Below are positions 12,350 through 24,986 of a stretch of 64,000 nt of DNA, piece after piece; the stretch's first letter is position 1, and every line of letters starts with the position of its first letter. A model generated the notes under the pieces. It saw only the letters and a list, made by a program, of their open reading frames with translations, did no database searches and had not been told where the DNA came from. The translations under genes and the position numbers were made by a program. The stretch comes from Hexactinellida sp. DTS-2022 (Eukaryota > Porifera > Hexactinellida): contig JAPNXP010000015.1 in assembly GCA_028753945.1 (NCBI GenBank), positions 1,364,001-1,428,000 of the forward strand, in the 5' to 3' direction.

Positions 12350-12849
12350 CAGTGCAACCTCTATAAGTGGGGTCTCTATAAATGGGGAACCTCCATAAGT
12401 GGGGAATTTTTTTACCATATTCGTATATATCCATACAAATGAACCTCTATAAGCGGGGAAGTGGGGAATGGGGGACCATAAATTTCAAGGAGTTTTTATC
12501 TGCATACAAAACAACCTCCATAAATGGGGGGAATGGACAAATCCTAACATGATTCTTATAAAATAATACAATATTTCCAATAAATCGACTCTAAAGTTCT
12601 ACAAAGAAAATATTTTCGATTGATCAACTCTGATGTTTTTAGAAGAAATCACCTAGTGTAGATCAGCAGTTAACTAAATTGTCATAATATACAAATAATA
12701 ACTATAACGTGCATTAATGTGTGTGTTATATGAATACTTTGTATAATATAGCATATATAATGTTTTTCCAATTGAATTTTATAACCGGGGAATGGGGGGC
12801 AATTGAAATTTTCGCCGTCCCATGCTCCCCACTTATAGAGGTTCCACTG
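12350..12849. mobile_element. TA-flanked 500-bp mariner/pogo-like MITE
   Basis: Inverted ends CAGTGCAACCTCTATAAGTG / CACTTATAGAGGTTCCACTG of about 23 bp, with TA on both sides (12348-12349, 12850-12851). The motif ACCTCYATAARYGGGG is repeated several times near the ends. The empty target GTAATACTACAATT is present in sister units. No transposase. Confidence 0.85.
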
Positions 12850-13338
12850 TACTACAATTAAATAGAAGCCAGCTGGAATTTATAAGTTAAATCAATTTAA
12901 TTATCGCAAGTTGAAACAATAGTGAAAGATTTAACAAGTTAAATCAATATTATTATTACAAGTTGAAACAATGGAATTAGATTTCACAGTTTTATTGAAA
13001 TTGAAGTGTTGAGTAAACAAAGGAATTTCAACTCCCATTTAAGGCAGAAATTAAACCAATTTTAACAAATTTTCTTCTCCCATCAGACGAAGAATTTTAA
13101 GCTGAATCTAAATATGAAATAAAATTTTGGGGTTATTAAAACAGATTTTGAGTTATGGACCAGACAAATTTTGAAAGGTGTTAAAGATGTGTCAAAAGTT
13201 TCTTAATAAAAATTCGTAACCCCAGGTGCAAATTAGACGGTCCCTCCGCAACTACATGCCAATTTTCAGCCCTCAATGTATACAGGTGTGGCCAGGGCAC
13301 CTGCTACGGAGAAATAAAAGTAATAATAATAATAAAAA

Positions 13339-13453
13339 TCCAAAATTGCAGCCTGTGCCGACGCATGATCCTTTGGTGGCACTATATTTTGTTGTTGGTT
13401 TATTGATAGTGCCTCCAAAGGAACATGCTGTCGGCACAGGCTGCAATTTTGGA
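13339..13453 (+). repeat. Junction hairpin 7
   Basis: Plus orientation. The left arm has GATCC for GTTCC. It follows an AAT microsatellite. Confidence 0.85.
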
Positions 13454-14611
13454 TTTTTTTTTTCGCCATGTCATCATCACTATGAAGGTGTTAAATTATT
13501 TCAGAAAGGTGTTTCAGAAGGCAACGACCCTTTAGAGTGGTGGAAGTTTCCATTCAGCTCACTTCATTAAAGAGATATTAAAGTTTCAGTAGAATATAAT
13601 CTGTAATGACTCAGCATTTTTTAAGTGGGTGTTGGGTCATCAACCAACATTAACTAACCCATTTTAAATATCGAATCAACAAAATTGTAAAAACACGTTT
13701 TTTTAACGATGTCATCATCACCTCAAGGTGTCAAGACCCACTTGTATAGGTGGCACGTGTCATAAGGACCAATTGATATATTGAAAGTTTGTTTCTATCT
13801 TCTATGATCTCTGAGATTTATGATATTTAATTAATTAGTATAAATAATTATTAATATTATTTATAATATGACACCAATTTCAATGTCAACATACAATTAT
13901 TAAGTTCAATTATTTTGTCATAAATAATTAATTAATTAATTTATCTATCAAATTTCAATTCCGCACACTCGATAACCTCTAATATACAAATTGGAAGCTT
14001 CTATATAAGTTAAATACAAACTGAATTATTTATAATTAATTACGTCAGTATATTAACAGTGCAATTATATTCTCGCAGAAGTAAATATAATCACATAATA
14101 TGTCGTTGTTATGAAATATATAATCTTAATTTTCAATTGCAAAATAGAAGCCAGCTTGAATTCACAAGTTAAATCAATATAATTATAGCAAGTTGAATCA
14201 CTAGAGTAGGATTTAACAAGTTAAATCAATATAATTATTACAAGTTGAAACAATGGAATTAGATTTAACACTTTACTGAAATTGAAGTGTGAGTAAACAA
14301 AGAAATTTCAACCCCCATTTATGGCTGAAATTGACCCCTTTATTGAAAGTTTTCTTCTCCCATCAGACGCAGAATTTTATGGCGAATCCAAATATGAAAT
14401 AAAATTTGGGGGTTTAGTAAAACATATTTTGAGTTATGGACCAGACAAATTTTGAAAGGTGTTAAAGATGTGTCCAAAATTTGTTAATCAAAAATCGTAA
14501 CCCCAGGTGCAAATTAGACGGTCCCATCGCACCTACATGCAAAGTTTAAGCCCATCAACTATAAAGCTCTGGCCAGGGCACCGTCTACGGAGAAAAAATA
14601 ATAAAAAAAAA

Positions 14612-14724
14612 TCCAAAATTGCAGCTGTGCCGACGCATGTTCCTTTGGTGGCACTATATTTTGGTGGTGGTTTATTGATAGTGCCTCCAATGGGACATGC
14701 TGTCCGCACAGCTGCAATTTTGGA
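14612..14724 (+). repeat. Junction hairpin 8
   Basis: Plus orientation. Both arms have lost one base at the same stem position (left GCAGCTGTGCC, right GCACAGCTGC), keeping the pairing. Confidence 0.85.
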
Positions 14725-15826
14725 TTTTTTTTCGCCATGTCATCATCACTAAGAAGGTGTTAAAATATATCAAAAGGTGTTACAGAAGGTATCGACCCTT
14801 AGAGTGGCGGAAGTTTCCATTTAGTTCACTTCATTTTAGAGATATTCAAGTTTGAGTAGAATATAATAGCTGATGACTCAGCATTTTTTATGTGAGTGTT
14901 GGGTCATCACCCAACTTCAAATAACCCATTTTAAATATCGAATTAACAAAATTGTAAAAACACATTTTTTTTACGATGTCATCTTCACCTCAAGGTGTCA
15001 ATACCCATTTGTAGAGGTGTTAACGTGACATTGGGATCAATTGATAAATTGGAAGTTTGTTTCTATCTTTTTTGAATTCTGAGATTTATGATATTTAATT
15101 AATTAGTATAAATAAATATTAATATTATTTATAATATAACACCAATTTCAATGTCAACTTACAATTATTAAGTTAAATTATTTTGTCATAAATAAATAAT
15201 TAATTAATTTGGTAATCAAATTTCAATTCCGCTCACTCGATAACCCCTAATACACAAATTGGAAGTATCTATATAAGTCATATACTGACTGAATTAATTA
15301 TAATAAATTACGTCAGTCTATTAACAGTGCAAGAATATTCTCGCAGAAATAAATATAATCACTTAATTTGTCGTTGTTGTGGAATGTAAAATCTTAGGTT
15401 TCAATTAGAAAATAGAAGCCTACTCGATCTCACAAGTTGAATCAATATAATTATTACAAGTTGAAACAATGGAATTAGATTTCACAGTTTTACTGAAATT
15501 GAAGTGTGAGTAAACAAAGAAATTTCAACCCCCATTAATGGCAGAAAAAAAACTCGTTATTAAAAGTTTTCTTCTCCCATCAGACGCACAATTTTATGGT
15601 GAATCCAAATGTGGAATAAAATTTGGGGGTTTAGTAAATATTTTTTGAGTTATGGACCAGAAAATTTTGAAAGGTGTTAAAGATGTGTCAAAAATTTGTT
15701 AATCAAAAATCGTAACCCTAGGTGCAAATTAAACGGTCCATACGCACCTACATGCCAAGTTTCAGCCCATCAGCTATAAAGCTCTGGCCAGGGCACCGTC
15801 TACGGAGAAAAAATAAAAATAAAAAA

Positions 15827-15940
15827 TCCAAAATTGCAGCTGTGCCGACGCATGTTCCTTTGGTGGCACTATATTTTGTTGGTTGTTTATTGATAGTGCC
15901 TCCAAAGGAACATGCTGTCGGCGCAGGCTGCAATTTGGGA
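15827..15940 (+). repeat. Junction hairpin 9
   Basis: Plus orientation; appears identical to hairpin 1 (segmental copy, offset 15799). Confidence 0.85.
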
Positions 15941-16679
15941 TTTTTTTTCGCAAAGTCATCAACGCCTCAAGGAGTCAAGAACCATTTGTTAATCGGTCCA
16001 AGTCACAAGGAACGGTAGATAAATTTGAAGTTTATTTTCAATCATAAACCATCTAGAGTTTAAAGCCATTCATTCATTATGTATCGATAATAAATTATAT
16101 TATTAGCTATTTATTTTAGCAATGTTATCCACGGTGATTTGAGTTTAGTCAACAAATTCCTTATATAATTATATTTTATTTAATCCATTGTATAGTAATA
16201 CTAGAATTAAATAGAAGCCAGCTGGAATTTATAAGCTAAATCAATATAATTATCGCAAGTTGAATCAATAGAGTAGGATTTAACAAGTTAAATCAATATA
16301 ATTATTACAAGTTAAAACAATGGAATTAGATTTAACACTTTTAAAGAAATTGAAGTGTGAGTAAACAAAGAAATTTCAATCCCCATTTATGGCAGAAATT
16401 GAACCTTTATTGAAAGATTTCTTCTCCCATCAAACGCAGAATTTTATGGTGAATCCAAATATGAAATAAAATTTGAGGGTTTATTAAAGCATATTTTGAG
16501 TTATGGACCAGACAAATTTTGAAGGGTGTTAAAGATGTGTCCAAAATGTGTTAATTAAAAATAGTAACCCCAGGTGCAAATTAGACGGTCCCATCGCACC
16601 TACATGCCTAGTTTCAGCCCATCAACTATAAAGCTCTGGCCAGGGCACCGTCTACGGAGAAAAGAAAAAAGAATAAAAA

Positions 16680-16793
16680 TCCAAAATTGCAGCCTGTGCC
16701 GACGCATGTTCCTTGGGGGCACTACATTTTGGTTGTGGTTTATTGATTGTGCCTCCAAAGGAACATGCTGTCGGCACAAGCTGCAATTTTGGA
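16680..16793 (+). repeat. Junction hairpin 10
   Basis: Plus orientation; appears identical to hairpin 2 (segmental copy). Confidence 0.85.
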
Positions 16794-17631
16794 TTTTTTT
16801 TCGCCATGTCATCATCACTATGAAGGTGTTAAATTATTTCAAAAAGGTGTTACAGAAGGCAACGACCCTTATTGAGTTGTAAGTTTCGTTTTGATCACTT
16901 CATTTCAAAGATATTCAAGTTTCAGTAGAATATAATAGCTGATGACTCAGCATTTTTTATGTGAGTGTTGGGTCATCACCCAACATCAACTAACCCATTT
17001 TAAATATCGAATTAACAAAATTGTAAAAACATATTTTTTTGACGATGTCATAATCACCTCAAGGTGTCAGGACCCACTTGTATAGGTGGCACGTGCCATA
17101 AGGACCAATTGATAAATTGAAAGTTTGTTTCTATCTTGAATCATCTCTGAAATTAATGAAATTTAGCTAATTAGTATAAATATTTAATTAATTTATAATT
17201 ATTTAACACCATTATTATATACAGCAAAATAAATTAAGTTCAATTATTTGCAATTATTATTAATTTAAATTGAATTTCACTATAATATTTGAATTCCACG
17301 TACTCGATAACCCCAATAATCCAATTGGAACCGTCTATAAGTTAAATACAAAAGGAATTAATTATAATTAATTACGTCAGTACATTAATTGTGCAAGAAT
17401 ATTCTCGCTGAAGTATATATAATCACTTAATCTGTCGTTGTTGTGGAATGTTAAATCTTAACTGTTCTATCATAAACCATCTTGAGTTTAATGCCATTCA
17501 TTCATTATGTAGTGATAATAAGTTATATTATTTGTTAATTATTTTAGCAATGTTATCCATGGTTGGTTGAGTTGAGTCAACAAATTCCTTATATTATATT
17601 ATTTAATTTAATCCATTGTATAGTAATACTA

Positions 17632-20600
17632 CACAGACTACGTAACTAAAGACTGTTCACGGCATTTAACCATGGATTACTTCAAGTCTTGTATCCAAAC
17701 TGCTAAAATAATAATATTTCAAAAGCTACTAGACGTAAACGCTCTAAATCATAATAAAGTCAAGTTTCATTTTAATAATGAGGATGCTCCATCATTTAAG
17801 GACACCATTTACCTAATTGGTGCTGACATCACGCAAGATAAATATAAAAGTTGAACTAGGAATACATTTAAATAACTATTTTGATTGTAGTTTCAGTAGT
17901 TTTCTTTTCGATCCGGTAGATTTTTCAATACATCGTTTCGAATTTAAATTTCGGACTTTGTTCTTTAACAAACAATTGCTAGTAGAAAAAAGTATTCGAT
18001 TGAGATACCATAGGAAAGGTGTTTGACATTTGGGACACGTAAATATACAGAATTGAAAATTCTCAAATTCTAGTCTTGAAATTGATAATTGAATAAGAAT
18101 ATTTCTGCTGCTACTAATAACAAATTGTCGCATTAAAGAAAAGTTCTGTTCTATTCTGAAAAGAATTCTCCATAAACTGGAGACCGCATTAATAACTTCA
18201 TCAGAAGGATATTTAAGCCCCCCTCGATCTGCTAACTCGATGAGAATCAAGTGAGAATCCTCACATTCAAGAGAAAGACTTTTGAGTTGGGTGAGTAAGG
18301 GCACACATTCAGGACACAGAGAAGTAGCGGCTTTAACTTTTTTCGAATATAACTTCGACTTAAATATACTATGTATAGCATAACCAGCTATAAAGGTTAA
18401 GGCTTGACGAGTTTCTTTAATGGGTGAAAAATCAAAGTTTTGATGGAGAATAAAATAGTAAGAGCTCAGATCTAGTTCAGGTTTCTCAACATTCTCAGTT
18501 TCAATGTCAACAGAAAAAGTGTTAACGAATTCCTTCAATGAAGTTTCAAATGTATTATCTTGGCTTCGATAGAGTTTTAAAATGTTAGAGAGTTTTATCC
18601 GGCGTTCGCTTTCAAGAATTTGGCAAATGGATATATTGTAATTACAACCAGACATTAGCCTGTATACCCCAAAGTGTTTTTCTAGAGAATCGTTTTGTAA
18701 GAAATCTGTCAAGACATAAGAAAAGCCACAAGCGTCACTGGTTAAGTAGTTAACAATTCTTGGTAAAACTCGGCATGTATGAATTAAACTGGTAAATGTA
18801 TGTGAGCTAAGTTTTCCATCTCTACCGATACAGTTGAGTGTCTTCCAATCCTGAAGCCATGAAAAAATCTAGAAAAGAACTCAAAACGTTCATCCTGTAA
18901 TGTGAAAACCCTTGAATCAGGATCGAGCAGGCGGATATCTTTCCCTGGACTTTGTATGTTACACATTTTCCAAAACCGGGTTATAAGTGAAATAAATTGA
19001 GAAGTTTGATTTGAAATGTTATTCTTTTGATTGTATAACAAAACAGCATTGTATGTTGACTGATCCCATACCGCAAGAGCCAAAGGTACACTTTGCCTTT
19101 CAAGTGTGGATGGCCAAACGACTCTAGATGTTAATTTATGAGCTATCTTGGCATTTGAAAATTGTTCAAGCTTGTAAATATTTCTGAGATCGATGAAAGA
19201 AGCAGTTGAAATCTGATAAGGAAAAGTTCCACCAAAATAATGATCAATAGAAGGAAAAGTAAATGTCGTATTGGTATCCTTTTGATTAATCCAGTTATTC
19301 CGGATACACTTAACTATGTGCACCGGATCAAACATCAAAAAAATGGATCTTGTAGGGTCTGAAGGGTTAGGACAAGTTAATTCTAAATTAGATGAATTGT
19401 CAGCTAGTAATTTGAATAATCTAACGTTAAGTTGGTAATCGTCTGTACAAATCGCTATTACTCTAAGATCACATTTCTCAATGTCAATAATAACTTGTTT
19501 TACTATTGGAAGTAATTCAGAGGCTTTAGTATTGCAACAGGGGAGAAGTCTAACGATCTCTGACCACTTTGTGTAAAGGCCTGAAACTTGAAAAGCTAGT
19601 ACAGTTTTAGCTGGGTCACATTCAGAAGATATGTACTCTGCATCATCTAAATCCCAATTGATACAAGAGGATCCAAAAAAATTTCCACCTTTGTAAGTGT
19701 ACGGTCTTCACATGAATTTCGTCGAGCTGTAAAAGGATATTCCTTTTATATTTGTTAAAAGCCTTACAATAAACTTTAAGATAGTCAATAAAATATGTAT
19801 CTAATCCCATGTTTGAATATAGTCTTCGGAGTGTTGATGGATGAGGCAAAGAGAGGCATTCCAATGATTGCAGATAACGGTAACAACCAGAAGATATCAG
19901 TTGGGCTTTGAGAGAAAGAACCAATGTTAACACGTTATACCGACGGTTATTTTTACTAAGTTTCAAATTTTCAAGCTGACATAGGATGAACTGTAGTCGA
20001 ATAGAAATATCCTTTAATTCTTTCGTATCATCTTTCGTTTTCAACTTTTCCACTGTAAGTCTAACGGAATCTGTAGCTTGCATGATACCAACCTCAATCT
20101 CATCTTGTTGATGCGTATCAAGCTCTTCAATTAAATCAGAAATCTGGCGGATATCAGTAATATCGGTAATTTTAGTCTTTATCTCAACTTCATTCAGAAA
20201 ACATCTAACATGTAAAGAATCATAAATAAGGATTTGATGTGACATGATTAGTAAATGTCCAGACAGTATCCTCTTGAAAACATTTATCGTTGTCGGGCCT
20301 GAGCGAAAATAGAACCATTGTTGAGCTAAATTTAATATTGAATGCTTCTGTTCAATTTCTTCAATATTTGAAACAGAGAACTTTTCACTTTCTGTTTTAG
20401 ATTCAGCAAGACTCAGCTCAAAAGCTTTTTGAAAATGTCGAAAATCAATTACATTTCGGTCAAACCTTTCTGCATGTTCAGAAGAGCTCTCCAAATACGA
20501 AGGACAATTGGGTAGGTAAATCGGTTTGGCATTCTTCCGGAGTCCAGGTTTACGGGAAACTTTCTCAACGGTTCCATCTTGCTGAGGTATCTCAACATGA

Positions 20601-21057
20601 AGTAAAAGGTCATCGTCACCAAAGTGTTTCGCACAAATAAATACTCTGGTCAACTCCCATGCATCTTCACGATGTAAAAATTTACGCCATTCATCCGGAG
20701 TATCTTTCGGCCAATGATTTAACATTTCAAATACTGGTGTATACTGTGTACCGTCGTAATTTGAGGTGCAATTTGCAACGCTGCATCTGTTTGGCATATT
20801 ATTGCTATGAAGAGAAGTAATAATGTGTAATGTAAAGACGAGCTATTAATTAGGCAGTAATAATTAATGTAATAGTAATAAACAATAATGTTATACAAAA
20901 GCTAATACTAGCTATGAATATACCTACATTGATTACGCACGGGAATTAGTAAAAATTTCGTATTCAAACATTATGGTTTGTTTACAAAATAGACTTGAAG
21001 TAATCCATGGTAGTGGAGAAGTCAGACCGTGAACAGTCTTTAGTTACGTAGTCTGTG
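17632..21057 (-). mobile_element. THAP/P-element-like DNA transposon, nearly intact
   Basis: 31-bp perfect terminal inverted repeats, CACAGACTACG... (17632-17662 and 21027-21057), with GTAATACTA directly on both sides (17623-17631, 21058-21066), read as a 9-bp target duplication. A shift of one base would give 8 bp, the canonical P size. Just inside the ends lies a second, perfect 20-bp inverted repeat (17670-17689 and 20991-21010, CCATGGATTACTTCAAGTCT), comparable in position to the internal repeats of P elements. The empty site is present at about 1820-1835. The element encodes a minus-strand transposase. Its insertion postdates the 2.4-kb segmental duplication. Confidence 0.92.
17876..20797 (-). 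pseudogene. THAP-domain P-element transposase (two frameshifts)
   Basis: Starts MPNRCSVANC, a C2CH THAP zinc finger (Cys pair at residues 5 and 10, then CAKHF), which in P elements binds the transposon ends. After a helical linker come RRYNVLTLVLSLK, LQLDEIHVK, YTYKGGNFFGSS, ICTDDYQLNV, FDPVHIVKCIRNNW, FLQNDSLEKHFGVYR and a Cys-rich C-terminus (CPECVPLL, ADRGGLKYPSDE, CPKCQTPF). Acidic residues in DEIHVK, CTDDYQ and LEKHFG are candidate catalytic positions of the RNase H-like core (inference). Frame changes near 19700 and near 18865 (a T run) split it into pieces of about 384, 300 and 330 codons that otherwise stay open. Either a very recent pseudogene or sequencing error at homopolymers. The start MPNRC fits THAP family starts. 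Confidence 0.88.
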
Positions 21058-21534
21058 GTAATACTACAATTAAATAGAAGCCAGCTGGAATTTATAAGTT
21101 AAATCAATATAATTATCGCAAGTTGAATCACTAGAGTAGGATTTAACAAGTTAAATCAATATAATTATCACAAGTTGAAACAATAGAATTAGATTTAACA
21201 CTTTTAAAGAAATTGAAGTGTGAGTAAACAAAGAAATTTCAATCCCCATTTATGGCAGAAATTGACCCCTTTATTGAAAGATTTCTTCTCCCATCAAACG
21301 CAGAATTTTATGGTGAATCCAAATATGAAATAAAATTTGAGGGTTTATTAAAGCATATTTTGAGTTATGGACCAGACAAATTTTGAAAGGTGTTAAAGAT
21401 GTGTGCAAAATTTCGTAATCAAAAATCGTAACACCAGGTGCAAATTAGAAGGGCACTTCGCATCTACATGGCAAGTTTCAGCCCTCAATGTATAAAGGTG
21501 TGGCCAGGGTACCGTCTACGGAGAAAAAAAAACA

Positions 21535-21649
21535 TCCAAAATTGCAGCCTGTGCCGACGCATGTTCCTTTGTTGGCACTATATTTTGTTGGTTGTTTATT
21601 GATAGTGCCTCCAAAGGAACATGCTGTCGGCACAGGCTGCAATTTTGGA
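21535..21649 (+). repeat. Junction hairpin 11
   Basis: Plus orientation; segmental copy of hairpin 3, here with an uninterrupted unit head after it. Confidence 0.85.
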
Positions 21650-22019
21650 TTTTTTTCGCCAAGTCATCAACGCCCAAGGTGTGAAGAAGCATTTGTTAAT
21701 TGGTCCGAGTCACAAGGAACGGTAGATAAATTTGAAGTTTGTTTCTATCTTAAACCATCTTGAGTTTGATGCCATTCATTCATTATGTATTGATAATAAA
21801 TTATATAATTAGTTATTTATATTAGCATTGTTATCCACGGTTGAGTTGAATTAAGTCAACAAATTCATTATATTATATTATTTTATTTAATCCATTGTAT
21901 GGTAAATTAAATAGAAGCCAGCTGCAATTTATAAGTTAAATCAATTTAATTATCGCAAGTTGAATCAATAGAGTAAGATTTAACAAGTTAAATCAATATA
22001 ATTATTACAAGTTGAAACA

Positions 22020-22223
22020 ATGGAATTAGATTTAACAGTTATACTGAAACTGAAGTGGGAGTACACAAAGAAATTTCAACCCCCATTTATGGCAGAAATA
22101 AAACACTTTATTGAAGGTTTTCTTCTCCCATCAGACGCAGAATTTTATGGTGAATCCAAATGTGAAATAAAATTTGGGGGTTTAGTAAAACATATTTTGT
22201 GTTATGGACCAGACAAATTTTGA
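22020..22223 (+). pseudogene. 67-codon ORF preserved in one array unit
   Basis: Every unit carries this ~200-bp stretch starting ATGGAATTAGATTT, but nearly all copies read TGTGAGTAA and stop after about 13 codons. Here TGGGAGTAC keeps the frame open to a TGA: MELDLTVILKLKWEY.. through GLVKHILCYGPDKF. I do not recognise the family. It may be a fossil of a coding region of the ancestral unit, or chance. Confidence 0.35.
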
Positions 22224-22387
22224 AAGGTGTTAAAGATGTGTCAAAAATTTGTTAATCAAAAATCGTAACCCCAGGTGCAAATTAGACGGTCCCATCGCAC
22301 CTACATGCCAAGTTTCAGCCCATCAACTATAAAGCTCAGGCCAGGGCACCGTCTACGGAGAAAAAATAAATAAAAATAATAATAAAA

Positions 22388-22500
22388 TCCAAAATTGCAG
22401 CTGTGCCGACGCATGTTCCTTTGGTGGCACTATATTTTTGTGTTGTTTATTGAAAGTGCCTCCAAAGGAACATGCTGTCGGCGCAGGCTGCAATTTTGGA
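22388..22500 (+). repeat. Junction hairpin 12
   Basis: Plus orientation, between two short units. Loop shortened by about two bases. Confidence 0.85.
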
Positions 22501-22670
22501 TTTTTTTCGCCAAGTCACCAACGCCCAAGGTGTGAAGGAGCATTTGTTATTTGGTCCGAGTCACAAGGAACGGTAGATAAATTTGAAGTTTGTTTCTATC
22601 ATAAACCATCTAGAGTTTAATGCCATTCATTCATTATGTATTGATAATAAATTATATTATTAGTTATTTA

Positions 22671-23418
22671 CAGTAATACCTCGTTTTACGCGGTTTTTTT
22701 TACGCGTTTTCGTTTTACGCGGAACAATTTTTTATAACCAAAACTTTTTTTACGCGATCCTCAACTCGTTTTACGCGGTTTATCTATGATTTTCATACAA
22801 TTAATTCTCTTTTTTATGGAGATTTTAGATAATTTTTAATATTTAGTCGAAACAAAGCGATTCTACATTTCCAAAAAATCAAAAAATGATTATTAAGGGT
22901 TAGTAGATAGTTAGCGATATGTATTTGTCATATAGTGAGTTCATCCAAATATATTATTGGTCAAATGAATACATATTTGCTTCACTATAAACACTAAATA
23001 TACCTGGTTGTGGGAGGTACCCGAAGGTGTAGGGTTGCGTTGTGAAGGAAATTTTAATTCCCTTCACAACACAATTCCCTTTCTGTGGGAATTCCCAAAT
23101 ATTCTCACAAGTTGGTTTCTTTTAGGATTCCCATAGGTTAAAATAATTTCCATTCAAATCTCATATTGGAAATCCCATGGGAATTCCCAGGGGATTAACA
23201 TACACACGTAAACCTTGGCTATCTGAGAGGTCCGGATGTTGGAGGTTTGAGTGTTTAAACACTAGGTATTTAAAATTTTATTCGATGTTGATAATTTTTG
23301 GAAACGCATCTATTGGTTTAATATGTGTTACTATGAGAATATACCGTTTTTTTACGCGATTTCGTTTTACGCGGGCTTTTCAAGGAACGCATCTACCGCG
23401 TAAAAAGAGGGATACCTG
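22671..23418. mobile_element. TA-flanked 748-bp MITE with ACGCG-rich ends
   Basis: Inverted ends CAGTAATACCTCGTTTTACG and its imperfect complement (about 25 bp), with TA outside (22669-22670, 23419-23420). TTTTACGCG is repeated in several copies near both ends. The middle (about 23030-23200) has GGGAATTCCC-type palindromes. Mariner/pogo style; no transposase. Sister units show the empty site (ATTTATATTAGC). Confidence 0.75.
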
Positions 23419-23963
23419 TATTTTAGCACTGTTATCCACGGTGAATGACTAAAATCGACAAATTCCATATTTAATTTAATTTTATTTAATCAATTGTCTA
23501 GTAATACTACAATTAAATAGAAGCCAGCTGGAATTTATAAGTTAAATCAATATATTTAACGCAAGTTGAAGCAATAGAATAAGATTTAACAAGTAAAATC
23601 AATCTAATTATTACAAGTTGAAACAATAGAATTAGAATTAGTTTTACTGAAATTGAAGTGTTGAGTAAACAAAGGAAATTTGCAACTCAATTGTGGCACA
23701 ATCTAAGCCCAATTTGAAAATTCGTGCACTGTGAAAAGGTGTAGAATTTAATTCTCTATCCGTACATTTAAATTTTATCAAGCTCAATATTAATTATTTC
23801 ATGTTATGAGCCATAATTAGTTTAAATAGGTGTTGAAATCATTTGATAAAAAATCGTAACCCCAGGTGCAAATTAGACGATCACTCCGCAACTACATGCT
23901 AAGTTTCAGCCCTCAATGTATACAGGTGTGGCCAGGACACCTGCTACTGAGAAAAAATAAAAA

Positions 23964-24018
23964 TAAAGGCAGTGATTCCAATACTGGGCCACTATACTAT
24001 AGTATAGTCGGCACAGTA
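23964..24018 (+). repeat. 18-bp-palindrome module, single copy
   Basis: AAAGGCAGTGATTCCAATAC.. followed by the perfect palindrome ACTATACTATAGTATAGT and CGGCACAGTA. It sits directly 5' of hairpin 13, so both junction modules share one junction. Confidence 0.8.
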
Positions 24019-24023
24019 AAAAA

Positions 24024-24138
24024 TCCAAAATTGCAGCCTGTGCCGACGCATGTTCCTTTGGTGGCACTATATTTTGGTGGTGGTTTATTGATAGTGCCTC
24101 CAAAGGAGCATGCTGTCGGCGCAGGCAGCAATTTTGGA
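24024..24138 (+). repeat. Junction hairpin 13
   Basis: Plus orientation, preceded by one palindrome module. Confidence 0.85.
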
Positions 24139-24871
24139 TTTTTTTTCGACAAGTCATCAACGCCCAAGGTGTGAAGAAGCATTTGTTAATTGGTCCGAGT
24201 CACAAGGAACGGTAGATAAATTTGAAGTTTGTTTCTATCTTAAACCATCTTGAGTTTGATGCCATTCATTCATTATGTATTGATAATAAATTATATTATT
24301 AGTTATTTATCTTAGCATTGTTATCCACGGTTGAGTTGAATTAAGTCAACAAATTCATTATATTATATTATTTTATTTAATCCATTGTATGGTAAATTAA
24401 ATAGAAGCCAGCTGCAATTTATAAGTTAAATGAATTTAATTATCGCAAGTTGAATCAATAGAGTAAGATTTAACAAGTTAAATCAATATAATTATTACAA
24501 GTTGAAACAATGGAATCAGATTTAACAGTTATACTGAAACTGAAGTGTGAGTAAACAAAGAAATTCAACCCCCATTTATGGCAGAAATAAAACTCTTTAT
24601 TGAAAGTTTTCTTCTCCCATCAGACGCGGAATTTTATGGTGAATCCAAATGTGAAATAAAATTTGGGGGTTTAGTAAAACATATTTTGTGTTATGGACCA
24701 GACAAATTTTGAAAGGTGTTAAAGATGTGTCAAAGATTTCTTAATCAAAAATCGTTACCCCAGGTGCAAATTAGACGGTCCCATCGCACCTACATGCAAA
24801 GTTTAAGCCCATCAACTATAAAGCTCAGGCCAGGGCACCGTCTACGGAGAAAAAATAAATAAAAATAAAAA

Positions 24872-24986
24872 TCCAAAATTGCAGCCTGTGCCGACGCATG
24901 ATCCTTTGGTGGCACTATATTTTGTTGTTGGTTGATTGATAGTGCCTCCAAAGGAACATGCTGTCGGCACAGGCTGCAATTTTGGA
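24872..24986 (+). repeat. Junction hairpin 14
   Basis: Plus orientation, short unit on the left, long unit on the right. Confidence 0.85.
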
